Notes: generated by a model not told the origin, from the sequence alone. A stretch of 14,110 bases of DNA from an uncultured Eubacteriales bacterium (GCA_900548125.1 URJN01000018.1:1-14110); one strand, 5' to 3'; positions 6,583 through 14,009 are shown, counted from the first letter of the stretch. Numbers and translations: made by a program.

Positions 6583-6745
6583 GGTGATTTCTCCTTTTAT
6601 GTTTTTAGGTTCTTGGATTTTCCGCTTCGCGACAAATCGCAAAACCTGAGCGGAATCCATGTTTGGTCAGCTATTGCAAAGCGACAGCGCAGTCGGGGTG
6701 CAGAAAACAAAGTCGGAAGTTCGAGGACAACGCCCTCAACGGTTC
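6583..6745 (-). other. Structured 163-nt leader of the carrier protein gene; no gene seen
   Basis: This gap interrupts an otherwise tight operon. I see no convincing promoter or gene on either strand. A nested fold is possible: CCGCT/AGCGG (6622-6626 with 6649-6653) extended by GATT/AATC (6616-6619 with 6654-6657), enclosing GCGA/TCGC (6628-6631 with 6637-6640). The 10-mer CCGCTTCGCG at 6622-6631 also occurs at 979-988 in the hairpin array before pxpA, so a degraded copy of a related interspersed repeat is possible. The fold could also set the high carrier-to-enzyme ratio such systems need. Confidence 0.35.
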
Positions 6746-7921
6746 TCAACGTTCCCCTTCGCAGTTCAGCACCCAGCTCTGGACGGTATCGCGCGCGAGT
6801 CGGTCGCCTTCCGCGCTGTGCAGAACGATGCGCGGCATGGCTCGGCTCAGGAACAGCGCGGGTCCTTCCGTCACGGAGTATGCGCCGATGTTCTGAAACG
6901 CCAGCAGGTCGCCCTGCTCAAGCCCGGCGAATTCTGCTTTGCGAACCAGCACGTCAGCCGTCGTGCAAAGGCTGCCGCATAACGCCCACGGCGCAGGCTC
7001 TGCGCCTTCCCGCTCGGGAATGTGCGCGATGATGGGCGCGCGCATGCCCATGTTGCCGCCCAGATAGTTGACGTGGTGGATGCCGCCGTCCACAATCGCA
7101 TAGGACGTGCCGCAGTTCGCCTTCGTATCGACAACGCGCGTCAGGTAGGTTCCGCATTCGGAGGCGAAGAAGCGTCCCATCTCGATAGTCAGCTCGCAGA
7201 CCGATGCCAGAGCTTCCAAATCCGGCGCAAGCTCACGCAGGGGCGCGAGGGTGTCGCTGTGATCCTCGTGGTTGAAATAGGGGAAATACAGCCCGGGACC
7301 GTATTCGACGCGGACGGCTTCAAAGCCGTATTCCGCTTTCAGCCGCGATACCAGCTCGGCGAGCATCGCCAGCTCCTTGCGCTGACCATCGAGCTTTTTG
7401 CGCTGAGTGCCGGAGAAGTAGTGGATGCCTTCGATGCGGATGCCCGGCGTGTCCGCCCGATGATTCAGCGCGGCAAAAAAGTCGCGCTCGTCCATGCCGA
7501 ACTGAGAACCGGCTGTCAGCCGCAGAAGAACGGGATAGATTCTGCCGCGCTTCTGCGCTGCTTCGTCGATGAGGCGGATATGCAGGGGGGATTCGCAGGT
7601 GAACCGCGTCACGCCGCAGTCCATCGCCCGCTCGATATCCTCGCGTGTCTTGTTTACGCCGGAAAAGAGGATGGTGTCGGGCGCGACGCCCTGCTTCATG
7701 CAGATTTCCAGCTCGCCGGGGCTGCAAACCTCGAGCGTGCCGACGAGACTGCGCATGGCGGGGATGAGGAACGGGTTCGCCTTAATCGAATAGCAGAGCG
7801 CGACGCTCGGCGCGAGCATCTCCCGCACGGCACGCATGCGCTTTTCCAGCGCGGTTTCGTCAAAGACGAAGCACGGCGTGCCGAAACGCCCGGCAATGGC
7901 GGCAAGCTGTTGATTATCCAT
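6746..7921 (-). CDS. Fold-type III PLP-dependent amino acid decarboxylase
   Basis: This encodes a 391-residue cytoplasmic enzyme of the alanine racemase-like barrel fold, in the ornithine/diaminopimelate decarboxylase group. PLP Lys47 lies in YSIKANP (44-50). Other landmarks are HYFSGTQ (167-173), a glycine-containing phosphate-binding loop YGPGL (207-211), EMGR (247-250, usually EPGR), and CGSLCTTADVL (315-325), which matches the decarboxylase Cys-x3-Asp substrate motif. The final landmark is NIGAYSVTEG (344-353). The Cys319/Asp323 motif favours decarboxylase over racemase. Its ATG overlaps the adenylase stop by 8 nt (ATGGATAA), with AAGGAG 7 nt upstream, so the two are translationally coupled. 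Coupling to an adenylase and carrier protein resembles the logic of butirosin BtrK, which decarboxylates glutamate on a carrier protein. The substrate here is unknown and could be free or carrier-bound. Confidence 0.87.
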   Translation of the reverse strand: MDNQQLAAIAGRFGTPCFVFDETALEKRMRAVREMLAPSVALCYSIKANPFLIPAMRSLVGTLEVCSPGELEICMKQGVAPDTILFSGVNKTREDIERAMDCGVTRFTCESPLHIRLIDEAAQKRGRIYPVLLRLTAGSQFGMDERDFFAALNHRADTPGIRIEGIHYFSGTQRKKLDGQRKELAMLAELVSRLKAEYGFEAVRVEYGPGLYFPYFNHEDHSDTLAPLRELAPDLEALASVCELTIEMGRFFASECGTYLTRVVDTKANCGTSYAIVDGGIHHVNYLGGNMGMRAPIIAHIPEREGAEPAPWALCGSLCTTADVLVRKAEFAGLEQGDLLAFQNIGAYSVTEGPALFLSRAMPRIVLHSAEGDRLARDTVQSWVLNCEGER

Positions 7922-9458
7922 GGCGGCTCTCCTTTTTGGCGGCTTTCGCGGCGGCGTACTGCGCTAGCAGCGCGGCGCGGTCGATTTTGCCGTTTTTGTT
8001 CAGCGGCATGGCGTCCACCTGCATGAACAGATTCGGAATCATATAGGCGGGCAGAAGTTCGCGGAGCGCGGCAACGATGTCGTTTTTCTCTGCCGAGCCG
8101 GTATAGAAGGCGAGAATCTTGCCCTTGTCCTCCAGATAGGCGCAGAGCGCACGGTCAACGCCGGAAACTGCCGTCATCTGCACCTCGATTTCGCTCAGCT
8201 CGATGCGGTGACCCATGTGCTTGATCTGGAAATCCTTTCGGGAAACATACACCATTTCGCCGCGCTCATTGAGCTTCACAAGGTCGCCCGTGCGGTAAAT
8301 CGGCTCGATGTAAGCATGGTTGAGCGGGTTTTGGGTAAAGCTGGCGGCGGTGCGCTCGGGGTCTTTGTAATAGCCCAGCGCGACGGAAGTTCCGCTGACG
8401 CAAAGCTCGCCGATTTCACCGGGCGCGGCTTCCTCGCCGCCGTCCGGCTTGAGCAGCAGGATGCGCTCGTTGGCAAACGGCACGCCGATGGGCAGGCTTT
8501 CGTTTTCCGCAAAATCCCGATCCACGACGTAATAGGTGCAGTTGCAGGTGATTTCTGTCGGGCCGTAGAGGTTGACATACTGCACATTCGGCAGATACTT
8601 TTGCAGCTTATGCAGATGCTTGATGGGCATCACCTCGCCCGAAAAGAGGATGGCGCGGAGCTTGTCGGGCGTCTTGTAGGCGAGCGCGTTCATCGTCGTC
8701 AGGAAGCACAGCGCACTGACTGCCCAAACCATGACGGTCGTCTGCCTGTCGCAGAGGAAGTCCATCAGCTTGGTCGGGTTGGTGAAATACGCCGTCGGAA
8801 CGATTTCAACCGTCGCGCCGGTGAACAGTCCGCTGTAAATATCCTTGACCGAAACGTCAAAGTCGAAAGGCGCCTGGTTGGCAAGCACGTCCGCCTCGCC
8901 GATGGAGAAGGTTTCCGTAAAGCAGGGGATGAAGTCGCAGACGTTGCGATGGCAGACGACGACGCCCTTGGGCGTGCCGGTCGAGCCGCTGGTAAAGTTG
9001 ACATACAGCGGGTCGGCGTCGATCATGCCTGCGCGAATCCGCGAAAGCGCGGCTTCATCAGGGGCAGTCGTCTGCAAATCCTCGATGAGCAGAATGCGCA
9101 CGGGTGCTTCAAGCGTCTCCAGCTGGGAAAGATGCGCCCTGTCCGTTACGACAATCGGCGTATCCAGCGTTTCCAGCATCGCACGGATGCGTGCGGCGGG
9201 ATGGCGCAGGTTGAGCAGCGAATAGGCACAGCCCGCATAGACCGCGCCCATGAAGCCGATGGCGGTATCGACGCCCTTGTCCATGTAAAAGCCGATGACG
9301 CTTCTGGGCGGCACATAGCCGCACAGCGCGCTGGCGACTGCTTTCGCACGGGCAACGAGTGCGCTGAACGTGACGGACGAGTTTTCGTCCGCAAAGGCGG
9401 TCTTTTCCGGCAGACGCGCCGCCGTCGCTTCCATATAGTCTAAGATCAGGGTTTTCAT
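7914..9458 (-). CDS. DltA-like amino acid adenylating enzyme (AMP-dependent ligase)
   Basis: This encodes a 514-residue stand-alone adenylation enzyme, the length of D-alanine:carrier protein ligase. It would activate an amino acid with ATP and load it on the downstream carrier protein. ANL motifs in order are FTSGSTGTPKG (155-165), YGPTE (298-302), YRTGD (388-392), RKDFQIKHMGHRIEL (407-421) and NKNGKIDR with catalytic Lys491. Asp201 in FDFDVSV matches the DltA residue that binds the alpha-amino group. In the motif LFSGE, Ser273 replaces the Cys of DltA's LFCGE that favours D-alanine, and the stretch after YGPTE (ITCNCTYY) is unlike DltA. A different substrate is therefore likely. The ATG follows GAGGATAACATC, and the gene has its own promoter at 9562-9534. 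The call as an amino-acid adenylase is secure; D-alanine specificity is doubtful. Confidence 0.9.
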   Translation of the reverse strand: MKTLILDYMEATAARLPEKTAFADENSSVTFSALVARAKAVASALCGYVPPRSVIGFYMDKGVDTAIGFMGAVYAGCAYSLLNLRHPAARIRAMLETLDTPIVVTDRAHLSQLETLEAPVRILLIEDLQTTAPDEAALSRIRAGMIDADPLYVNFTSGSTGTPKGVVVCHRNVCDFIPCFTETFSIGEADVLANQAPFDFDVSVKDIYSGLFTGATVEIVPTAYFTNPTKLMDFLCDRQTTVMVWAVSALCFLTTMNALAYKTPDKLRAILFSGEVMPIKHLHKLQKYLPNVQYVNLYGPTEITCNCTYYVVDRDFAENESLPIGVPFANERILLLKPDGGEEAAPGEIGELCVSGTSVALGYYKDPERTAASFTQNPLNHAYIEPIYRTGDLVKLNERGEMVYVSRKDFQIKHMGHRIELSEIEVQMTAVSGVDRALCAYLEDKGKILAFYTGSAEKNDIVAALRELLPAYMIPNLFMQVDAMPLNKNGKIDRAALLAQYAAAKAAKKESRHG

Positions 9459-9491
9459 GATGTTATCCTCTTGCTGTCATTCACATAAAAC

Positions 9492-9522
9492 AAGCGGAAC
9501 GCACGATAAGCGCGTCCCGCTT
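9492..9522 (-). promoter_or_regulatory. 5'-leader hairpin of the adenylase operon, possible terminator for the upstream operon
   Basis: AAGCGG (9492-9497) pairs with CCGCTT (9517-9522), and ACGC (9499-9502) with GCGT (9512-9515), with one A-C mismatch between them and a 9-nt loop. On the minus strand it is followed by GTTTTATG, a weak U-tract. It starts only about five nucleotides after the expected transcription start of the promoter at 9562-9534. It could therefore cap and stabilise the operon-2 mRNA and also dampen read-through from the MBOAT-SGNH operon. Confidence 0.5.
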
Positions 9523-9533
9523 TGCGTTATTCT

Positions 9534-9562
9534 ATTATACCCGATTGCCGCACATTGTTCAA
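9534..9562 (-). promoter_or_regulatory. Sigma-A promoter for the adenylase-decarboxylase-ACP-M18 operon
   Basis: On the minus strand TTGAAC (9562-9557) and a perfect TATAAT (9539-9534) are separated by exactly 17 nt. The -35 box overlaps the TGA stop codon of the upstream SGNH gene (9561-9559). Transcription would start near 9527, giving a leader of about 69 nt that contains the hairpin at 9522-9492 before the ATG at 9458. Confidence 0.78.
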
Positions 9563-10881
9563 GAGCCGGACAGCCTCGGCGAACGCTCGGAAACAATATA
9601 CCAGACCGGCTCGGCGTCCTCCTGTCCCTGTGGGACGGCGTAAACCTTGAGCGTCGCGCCCTCCGGAATGCTTTCGGCGGAGAAAACGCCGTCTTCGCTG
9701 TAATCGCGCAGGAGCGTTTCGCTTCCGTCCGCATAAACGGCGGCGAAACGATACAGCGGCGTGACGAGCGTGCCGCGGTTGCAGTCCGCAATCCATTCGT
9801 TTTCACCGACGCTCAGCCAGACATTGGTGATGCGGTCGATGGACGCCAGATAGTCCGCGCTGTTTTCGTAGAACCAGCTGCTGACGTCCTCGCCGGCAGC
9901 ATAGGCGTTGAAGAAGCGCGAAAACGCCTCGCTGAAAAGATCCGCGCCGGTGCCGTTCATGTGATAGAGGTCGTAATAGTAACCGTCAAGGTTCTCCATG
10001 AATTCGGCTTTGGCATACTGGAAGTTGAAGCAGGGGATGCCGCTTTCCCGACAGAACTTCATCAGGCTTTCGCCATAGGGCAGGAAGCCCGGCTCAGCCA
10101 GCGCGTGCGCCGTCAGATTCGGAAAGAGCATCACGACGAGCCGGCTTCCCTTTTCCTCACAGAGCGCCTTGTAGCGCGTCAGCAGGGATTTGGATGCGTC
10201 ATAGATTTCGTAATCATAGCCGGGGTCTTTCTCGCGCAGGACGGTTTCGCGGATGAGCGTTTCCGCGCTTTTGCCGCTGGTATGGCGCAGGAAGCCGCTG
10301 CCCGCGTAGGAGACCGTGCCGTCCATCGTCGGGCGAAGACGCGCATAGGTCTTTTGCGCATTCATATGAAGTCCGACCGTCTTGCGGATATCGGCAAGCG
10401 ACTCGACGCCGAATTCGCGGAACATCAGCAGCCGGTCGAGATACTTGCCGTCCTCGCGGCAGACATCCAGATAGTAATCGAATCGGTTGCCCATGTCGCT
10501 GAGAAAGGGCATCAGCTTATATTGGGCGTTCGGATCTTCCTTGACGGTATCGAAGTTGTAAGGCTCCAAAACCAGAACGGTGTATGCAGGGTCATTCGTC
10601 TTATAAAGCTCGCGGGTCAGAGCCAGCTCGCCCTGAAGCGACAGCCCGGGGACTGCGGCGGAAAACGCCTGCTTTCCGGTCTTTTCGCTGATAAGCTCGG
10701 CGTTGAAATGGTCGCGCACGATGGAAGAACCGACGATAGCCAGCTCGATATCGCTGCGGGATTTCATCTCCGAAAGCGTCAGCGCGACGAACGTATCCGT
10801 CTGAATCAGCGTGCAGTCCGCAAGGATGACGAGCAGGGCAAAGCCGAGCAGAAAGACCGCCAGCCGTATGAAGTGTTTCAC
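9559..10881 (-). CDS. Membrane-anchored SGNH-fold protein, DltD/AlgX-like (second of tandem pair)
   Basis: This encodes 440 residues: a short basic N terminus, one membrane helix (about 7-22), and a large extracellular SGNH-hydrolase-like domain. The likely nucleophile motif is GSSIVRDHF (51-59, Ser52 or Ser53). The Asp-x2-His pair is YYYDLYHMNGTGADLF (301-316, Asp304/His307). A roughly 90-residue beta-rich tail follows. It is clearly paralogous to the upstream gene over its whole length. In Dlt and alginate-acetylation systems, proteins of this topology work with an MBOAT partner to move an acyl or aminoacyl group onto an extracellular polymer. The GTG start at 10881 is chosen because AGGAGG (10891-10896) lies 9 nt upstream, overlapping the previous gene's stop. 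It also aligns the N terminus with the paralogue; an upstream in-frame start would read through the previous gene. Confidence 0.85.
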   Translation of the reverse strand: MKHFIRLAVFLLGFALLVILADCTLIQTDTFVALTLSEMKSRSDIELAIVGSSIVRDHFNAELISEKTGKQAFSAAVPGLSLQGELALTRELYKTNDPAYTVLVLEPYNFDTVKEDPNAQYKLMPFLSDMGNRFDYYLDVCREDGKYLDRLLMFREFGVESLADIRKTVGLHMNAQKTYARLRPTMDGTVSYAGSGFLRHTSGKSAETLIRETVLREKDPGYDYEIYDASKSLLTRYKALCEEKGSRLVVMLFPNLTAHALAEPGFLPYGESLMKFCRESGIPCFNFQYAKAEFMENLDGYYYDLYHMNGTGADLFSEAFSRFFNAYAAGEDVSSWFYENSADYLASIDRITNVWLSVGENEWIADCNRGTLVTPLYRFAAVYADGSETLLRDYSEDGVFSAESIPEGATLKVYAVPQGQEDAEPVWYIVSERSPRLSGS

Positions 10882-10890
10882 GAAAGCATG

Positions 10891-10896
10891 CCTCCT
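10891..10896 (-). promoter_or_regulatory. Shine-Dalgarno fixing the GTG start of the second SGNH gene
   Basis: A perfect AGGAGG on the minus strand lies 9 nt before the GTG at 10881 and overlaps the TAG stop of the preceding gene (TAGGAGG). An ATG between it and the GTG is out of frame and meets a stop after two codons. Confidence 0.8.
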
Positions 10897-12298
10897 AAAC
10901 TTGCAGGCAGGGTTCTTCGTCCTTGCCGGGGCGGAAATCAAAATATACGTCGCGGTTTTGCTCGCCGCCCTGCGGACGGGCATAGACGCGCAGGCATTTG
11001 CCCTGCATTGCGCCCGGCTCACAGCTGTAAATACCCTCCGTCTGCCATCCGGTCAGCTCGGTCTCCGCGCCGGTCGCTTCATCCAGCAGCACGAAGCGGT
11101 ATTCCGGTGTGACGGATGTGCCGTGGTTGCAGTTGGCGAGGTAGACGTCGCGCCCCTGCGCGGCGGCGGCGACAACGGCTTCATCCTGCTCCCACGCCTT
11201 GTTCCATTCGCCGGGGACGTAGGTGGAGACCCAGCAGTTGGTGATGTAGGAAATCGAGGCGAGATACTCGGCGTTGTCCTTATAGAACCAGCCGCTCGTG
11301 TCTTCGCCTGCGAGATAGGCGTTGAAGAATTTGGAAAAGCAGGTGCTGAAGATATCCGCGCCGGAGCCGACCATGTGATACAGGTCAAAATAATAGCTGT
11401 CCGTCTTGCGGGGATACAATTCAGGCTTGGCGAGGGAGAAATTGACGCACTCGATGCCGTTTTCCGCGCAGAATTCCATCAGGCTGGCGTTGTAATCCAG
11501 AAAGCCCGGTATGGCGAGGTTGTGCGCCGTCATGTTCGGATAGATGAAGACCATCAGCTTGGAACCGTTTTGCTCGACGAGATCGCGGTATTCCAGCAGC
11601 ATCTCCTTGGAATGGGGGTACAGCCCATACTCATAGCCCGTGTATTCGCGAATGATCTGCTGACGGACGACCTTGGTGGCGCGGTCCTTCGTGTTGTAGC
11701 GGACAAAGCCGCTGCCCGCGTAGGTCATGCGCTTGTCGAGCGTGGGCTTCATGGACTGGTAGGTCTGCCACGGGAAGAAATGCAGCCCGACCGTCTTGAG
11801 AAAATCGCGGAACGATTCAACGCCGAAGTCGCGGAACATGAACAGCCGGTCGAAATACCAGCCGTCCTCACGGCACAGGCGCAGGTAATACTTGACCTGC
11901 TCGATGGGGGAGGACAGATAGGGCATCAGCTCATACTGCGCTTCGATGCCCTCGCGCACGGTGTCAAACGTAAACGGCTCGACGACGAGAATCGTCCATT
12001 CCGGGCTGTTTTTCCGATAAAGCTCCTTGGTGACGGCGAGATCGGCTTGCAGAGCAGCGCAGGGAATGCCGACGGAAAAGCAGGTGAAGCCGGTCTGCTC
12101 GGAAATCATTTCTGCGTTGAAGTGATCCCGCACGATGGAAGAGCCGACGAAAGCAACCTGAATGTCGTCGCGTTCCTGAAGCTCAGCCAGCGTCAGGCGG
12201 GCATAGGTGTCGGTCTTGATGAGAAAGGTGTTGGCGAAGATAATCAGCCAGACGAACCCCAGCAGAAAGACGCACAGGCGGATAATTTTTCTTTTCAA
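10895..12298 (-). CDS. Membrane-anchored SGNH-fold protein, DltD/AlgX-like (first of tandem pair)
   Basis: This encodes 467 residues with a basic start (MKRK), a membrane helix at about 7-22, and an extracellular SGNH-like domain. It carries VGSSIVRDHF (51-60; Ser53/Ser54) and YFDLYHMVGSGADIF (303-317; Asp305/His308). Conserved positions shared with the paralogue include SGFVRYNT, YPNMTAHN, GEDTSGWFY and NCNHGTSVTPEYRF. It carries about 20 extra residues near 362-385 that the paralogue lacks. It sits 15 nt after the MBOAT gene and 13 nt before its paralogue. The likely role is extracellular transfer or hydrolysis of an acyl or aminoacyl group with the MBOAT protein. The start codon is TTG at 12298 with GGGAGG 7 nt upstream; no ATG fits. 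Whether it is a transferase, hydrolase or acceptor chaperone cannot be told from sequence. Confidence 0.85.
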   Translation of the reverse strand: MKRKIIRLCVFLLGFVWLIIFANTFLIKTDTYARLTLAELQERDDIQVAFVGSSIVRDHFNAEMISEQTGFTCFSVGIPCAALQADLAVTKELYRKNSPEWTILVVEPFTFDTVREGIEAQYELMPYLSSPIEQVKYYLRLCREDGWYFDRLFMFRDFGVESFRDFLKTVGLHFFPWQTYQSMKPTLDKRMTYAGSGFVRYNTKDRATKVVRQQIIREYTGYEYGLYPHSKEMLLEYRDLVEQNGSKLMVFIYPNMTAHNLAIPGFLDYNASLMEFCAENGIECVNFSLAKPELYPRKTDSYYFDLYHMVGSGADIFSTCFSKFFNAYLAGEDTSGWFYKDNAEYLASISYITNCWVSTYVPGEWNKAWEQDEAVVAAAAQGRDVYLANCNHGTSVTPEYRFVLLDEATGAETELTGWQTEGIYSCEPGAMQGKCLRVYARPQGGEQNRDVYFDFRPGKDEEPCLQV

Positions 12299-12305
12299 AA
12301 CGCCG

Positions 12306-12311
12306 CCTCCC
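12306..12311 (-). promoter_or_regulatory. Shine-Dalgarno fixing the TTG start of the first SGNH gene
   Basis: GGGAGG on the minus strand lies 7 nt before the TTG at 12298, in the 15-nt space after the MBOAT stop. No ATG or GTG lies at usable spacing in this frame. Confidence 0.7.
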
Positions 12312-12313
12312 TA

Positions 12314-13888
12314 TCAAAATACCGCGTACATGAAGCCGGCATTCGCGACATTGGAGCCGCCGAACGTCGCCAGAACGAAGAACATGAACGCATAGAGGAT
12401 GACCCAGCGCAGGGCGAGCGGCATGGAGAACAGCCCGTCCCGAATCTTGACGCCGCGCTCCTGAAGCAGGGAAACAGCAAAGAGAATCAGCGTTGCGATG
12501 AGCAGAATGCGGTAATCCTTGGCGGCAAGACCGAGGTTGTCCAGCGTGCCGTCAAAGAGCTGCCAGCTGTCAAAGGAAAAGAGCGTCTTATGCAGCATCT
12601 GGAAGGCGTCCGACGCGCGTACACAGCGGTCAAAATACCAGCCGATGTTGACGACAAGGAACGTGCGCAGAATGCGGAACACATGGAAGCCCTTGGAGGC
12701 GGTCAGCCGCGGCAGACGCTCGTTCATCTTTTTGTAAGCCGGCTCGACCAGCGAGGTGAAGGCGAGAATCAAGCCGTTATAAAGCCCCCAAAGCACATAG
12801 TTCATCTGTGCGCCGTGCCAGATGCCGACCAGCAGGAACACCAGCACGTTGCCCAGCGCGGCGGGAAGCGCGCGGGCGACCTGCGGATGGATGTGCTTTT
12901 TGAGCGACTTGCTCATGCGCGCCATCGGCTTGGTCAGCGCAAAGGGATAGAAAACGTAGTCGCGCATCCAGCCGCCCAGACTGATGTGCCAGCGGCGCCA
13001 GAAGTCGCCCAGCAAAACGGAGAAGTACGGACGCTTGAAGTTGGGCGCAAGCTCGATGCCGAAGAGCTGAGCGATGCCGGTGACCATGTCGATGCCGCCG
13101 GAGAAGTCCGTGTACTGCTGGAGGGAGTAGAACAAAACGCCAACGACGATGACCGCGCCGCCGTACTGACTTTGGCTGCCGAAAACCTGCTCGACCAGCG
13201 GAAGCGCACGGTCGGCGATGACCTTCTTTTTGAAAAAGCCCCAGAGCATCAGCAGGGCGCCGCGCTCGATGTTCCCGAGGTCAAAGCGATGCGGTTCATA
13301 AAGCTGATGGGCAAGCTGATCGAACCGCGCAATCGGTCCCTGAATCAGCTGAGGGAAGAAGGACACGAACAGCGCAAAGCGTGCCGGGTTCTTTTCCGGG
13401 GCATATTTGCCGTTGTATACGTCGATGAGGTAGCCCATCGACTGGAACGTGTAAAAGCTGATGCCCAGCGGCAGAAGCAGGTTGAGCGCCGGGGCGGTCT
13501 TGCCTGCCAGCGACGCGCCCCAGGAGAGCAGCGGGCTCATGTATTTTAGCACCGCCAAAATGCCGAAGTTGAGCAGCAGCACGGCGAAGAACAGCACGCG
13601 CTGGCGGGAACGCGCTTTTGCCTTGTGCGCCTTTTTCTGCGCGGCATCCAGCTCGGTTTTATGCTCACGCAGATAAGCCTTGCTCTGTTCGCCGACCCTG
13701 CCGATGAGCAGCGCACCCGCCCATGTGCTCAGCGTGGTCGTCAGAATATAGGGCAGCGCAGACAGCCCGCAGTAGGCGTAATAGCCATAGCTGACCAGCA
13801 GAAGCAGAATCCACCGCAGGCGCAGCGGGCAGATGTAATACAGCGCAGCGCACAGAAAGGCGAACGCGATCAGTGTGAAAAGCGACAT
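12314..13888 (-). CDS. MBOAT-family membrane O-acyltransferase (AlgI/DltB-like)
   Basis: This encodes a 524-residue polytopic membrane protein, closer in length to AlgI/PatA than to the shorter DltB. Many hydrophobic segments flank a basic cytoplasmic loop (about 64-97, rich in Lys/Arg). MBOAT landmarks are SFFPQLIQGPIARF (176-189), FWRRWHISLGGWMRDYVFYPF (296-316), and VGIWHGAQMNYVLWGLYNG (354-372) with the catalytic His358. It would take an acyl or aminoacyl group from a cytoplasmic thioester and pass it across the membrane to an extracellular acceptor. The gene opens the operon behind a near-consensus promoter, followed at 15 nt by the two SGNH genes. AGAGGA lies about 9 nt before the ATG. 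The donor is most plausibly the aminoacyl carrier protein of operon 2, but an ordinary O-acetyltransferase cannot be excluded. Confidence 0.93.
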   Translation of the reverse strand: MSLFTLIAFAFLCAALYYICPLRLRWILLLLVSYGYYAYCGLSALPYILTTTLSTWAGALLIGRVGEQSKAYLREHKTELDAAQKKAHKAKARSRQRVLFFAVLLLNFGILAVLKYMSPLLSWGASLAGKTAPALNLLLPLGISFYTFQSMGYLIDVYNGKYAPEKNPARFALFVSFFPQLIQGPIARFDQLAHQLYEPHRFDLGNIERGALLMLWGFFKKKVIADRALPLVEQVFGSQSQYGGAVIVVGVLFYSLQQYTDFSGGIDMVTGIAQLFGIELAPNFKRPYFSVLLGDFWRRWHISLGGWMRDYVFYPFALTKPMARMSKSLKKHIHPQVARALPAALGNVLVFLLVGIWHGAQMNYVLWGLYNGLILAFTSLVEPAYKKMNERLPRLTASKGFHVFRILRTFLVVNIGWYFDRCVRASDAFQMLHKTLFSFDSWQLFDGTLDNLGLAAKDYRILLIATLILFAVSLLQERGVKIRDGLFSMPLALRWVILYAFMFFVLATFGGSNVANAGFMYAVF

Positions 13889-13956
13889 GCGTAAATTCCT
13901 CTTTCTCTTTCCTATGAATCAACAGGTTTTGGTAAAGCAAATCAATCCAATTTATA

Positions 13957-13985
13957 ACTATATCATGCGTATCTGAGCGTGTCAA
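13957..13985 (-). promoter_or_regulatory. Sigma-A promoter for the MBOAT-SGNH operon
   Basis: On the minus strand a perfect TTGACA -35 box (13985-13980) and a TATAGT -10 box (13962-13957) are separated by exactly 17 nt. This is the strongest-looking promoter in the window. The start would be near 13950, giving a leader of about 60 nt. No operator-like palindrome is evident in it. Confidence 0.85.
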
Positions 13986-14009
13986 GAAAACGGAAGAAAA
14001 AGAGGAAAG

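Noticed and set aside
6583..6660. Longer carrier protein starting at an ATG at 6660
   Set aside because: It has no ribosome site, the added residues are basic and unlike carrier proteins, and the ATG at 6582 has an ideal AAAAGGAG site.
4861..7032. Plus-strand 723-codon open frame opposite the M18, ACP and decarboxylase genes
   Set aside because: It has no ribosome site or domain, it runs antisense to three genes with clear catalytic motifs, and GC-rich codon bias readily opens this opposite frame.
6746..7921. PLP enzyme as an alanine racemase supplying D-alanine to a dlt pathway
   Set aside because: The fold is shared, but the Cys-x3-Asp motif near 319-323 and the GAY motif near 346-348 match the decarboxylase group. 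A racemase was attractive from context but is not supported by these motifs.
9457..11112. Plus-strand 551-codon open frame opposite the SGNH genes
   Set aside because: It is an antisense shadow. It crosses the promoter and leader hairpin of the adenylase operon and shows no protein-like segments.
10811..13549. Very long plus-strand open frame (over 900 codons) opposite the MBOAT and SGNH genes
   Set aside because: It is the antisense shadow of well-identified minus-strand genes with family motifs. It has no ribosome site, and its translation is rich in Arg, Ala, Gly and Val repeats with no recognisable domain.
132..13888. One combined pathway in which the 5-oxoproline operon recycles a gamma-glutamyl protecting group from the ACP system, as in butirosin biosynthesis
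   Set aside because: The two parts have separate promoters and a strong terminator between them, and no gamma-glutamyl cyclotransferase or glutamyl-ACP ligase is visible. The link would rest only on proximity.
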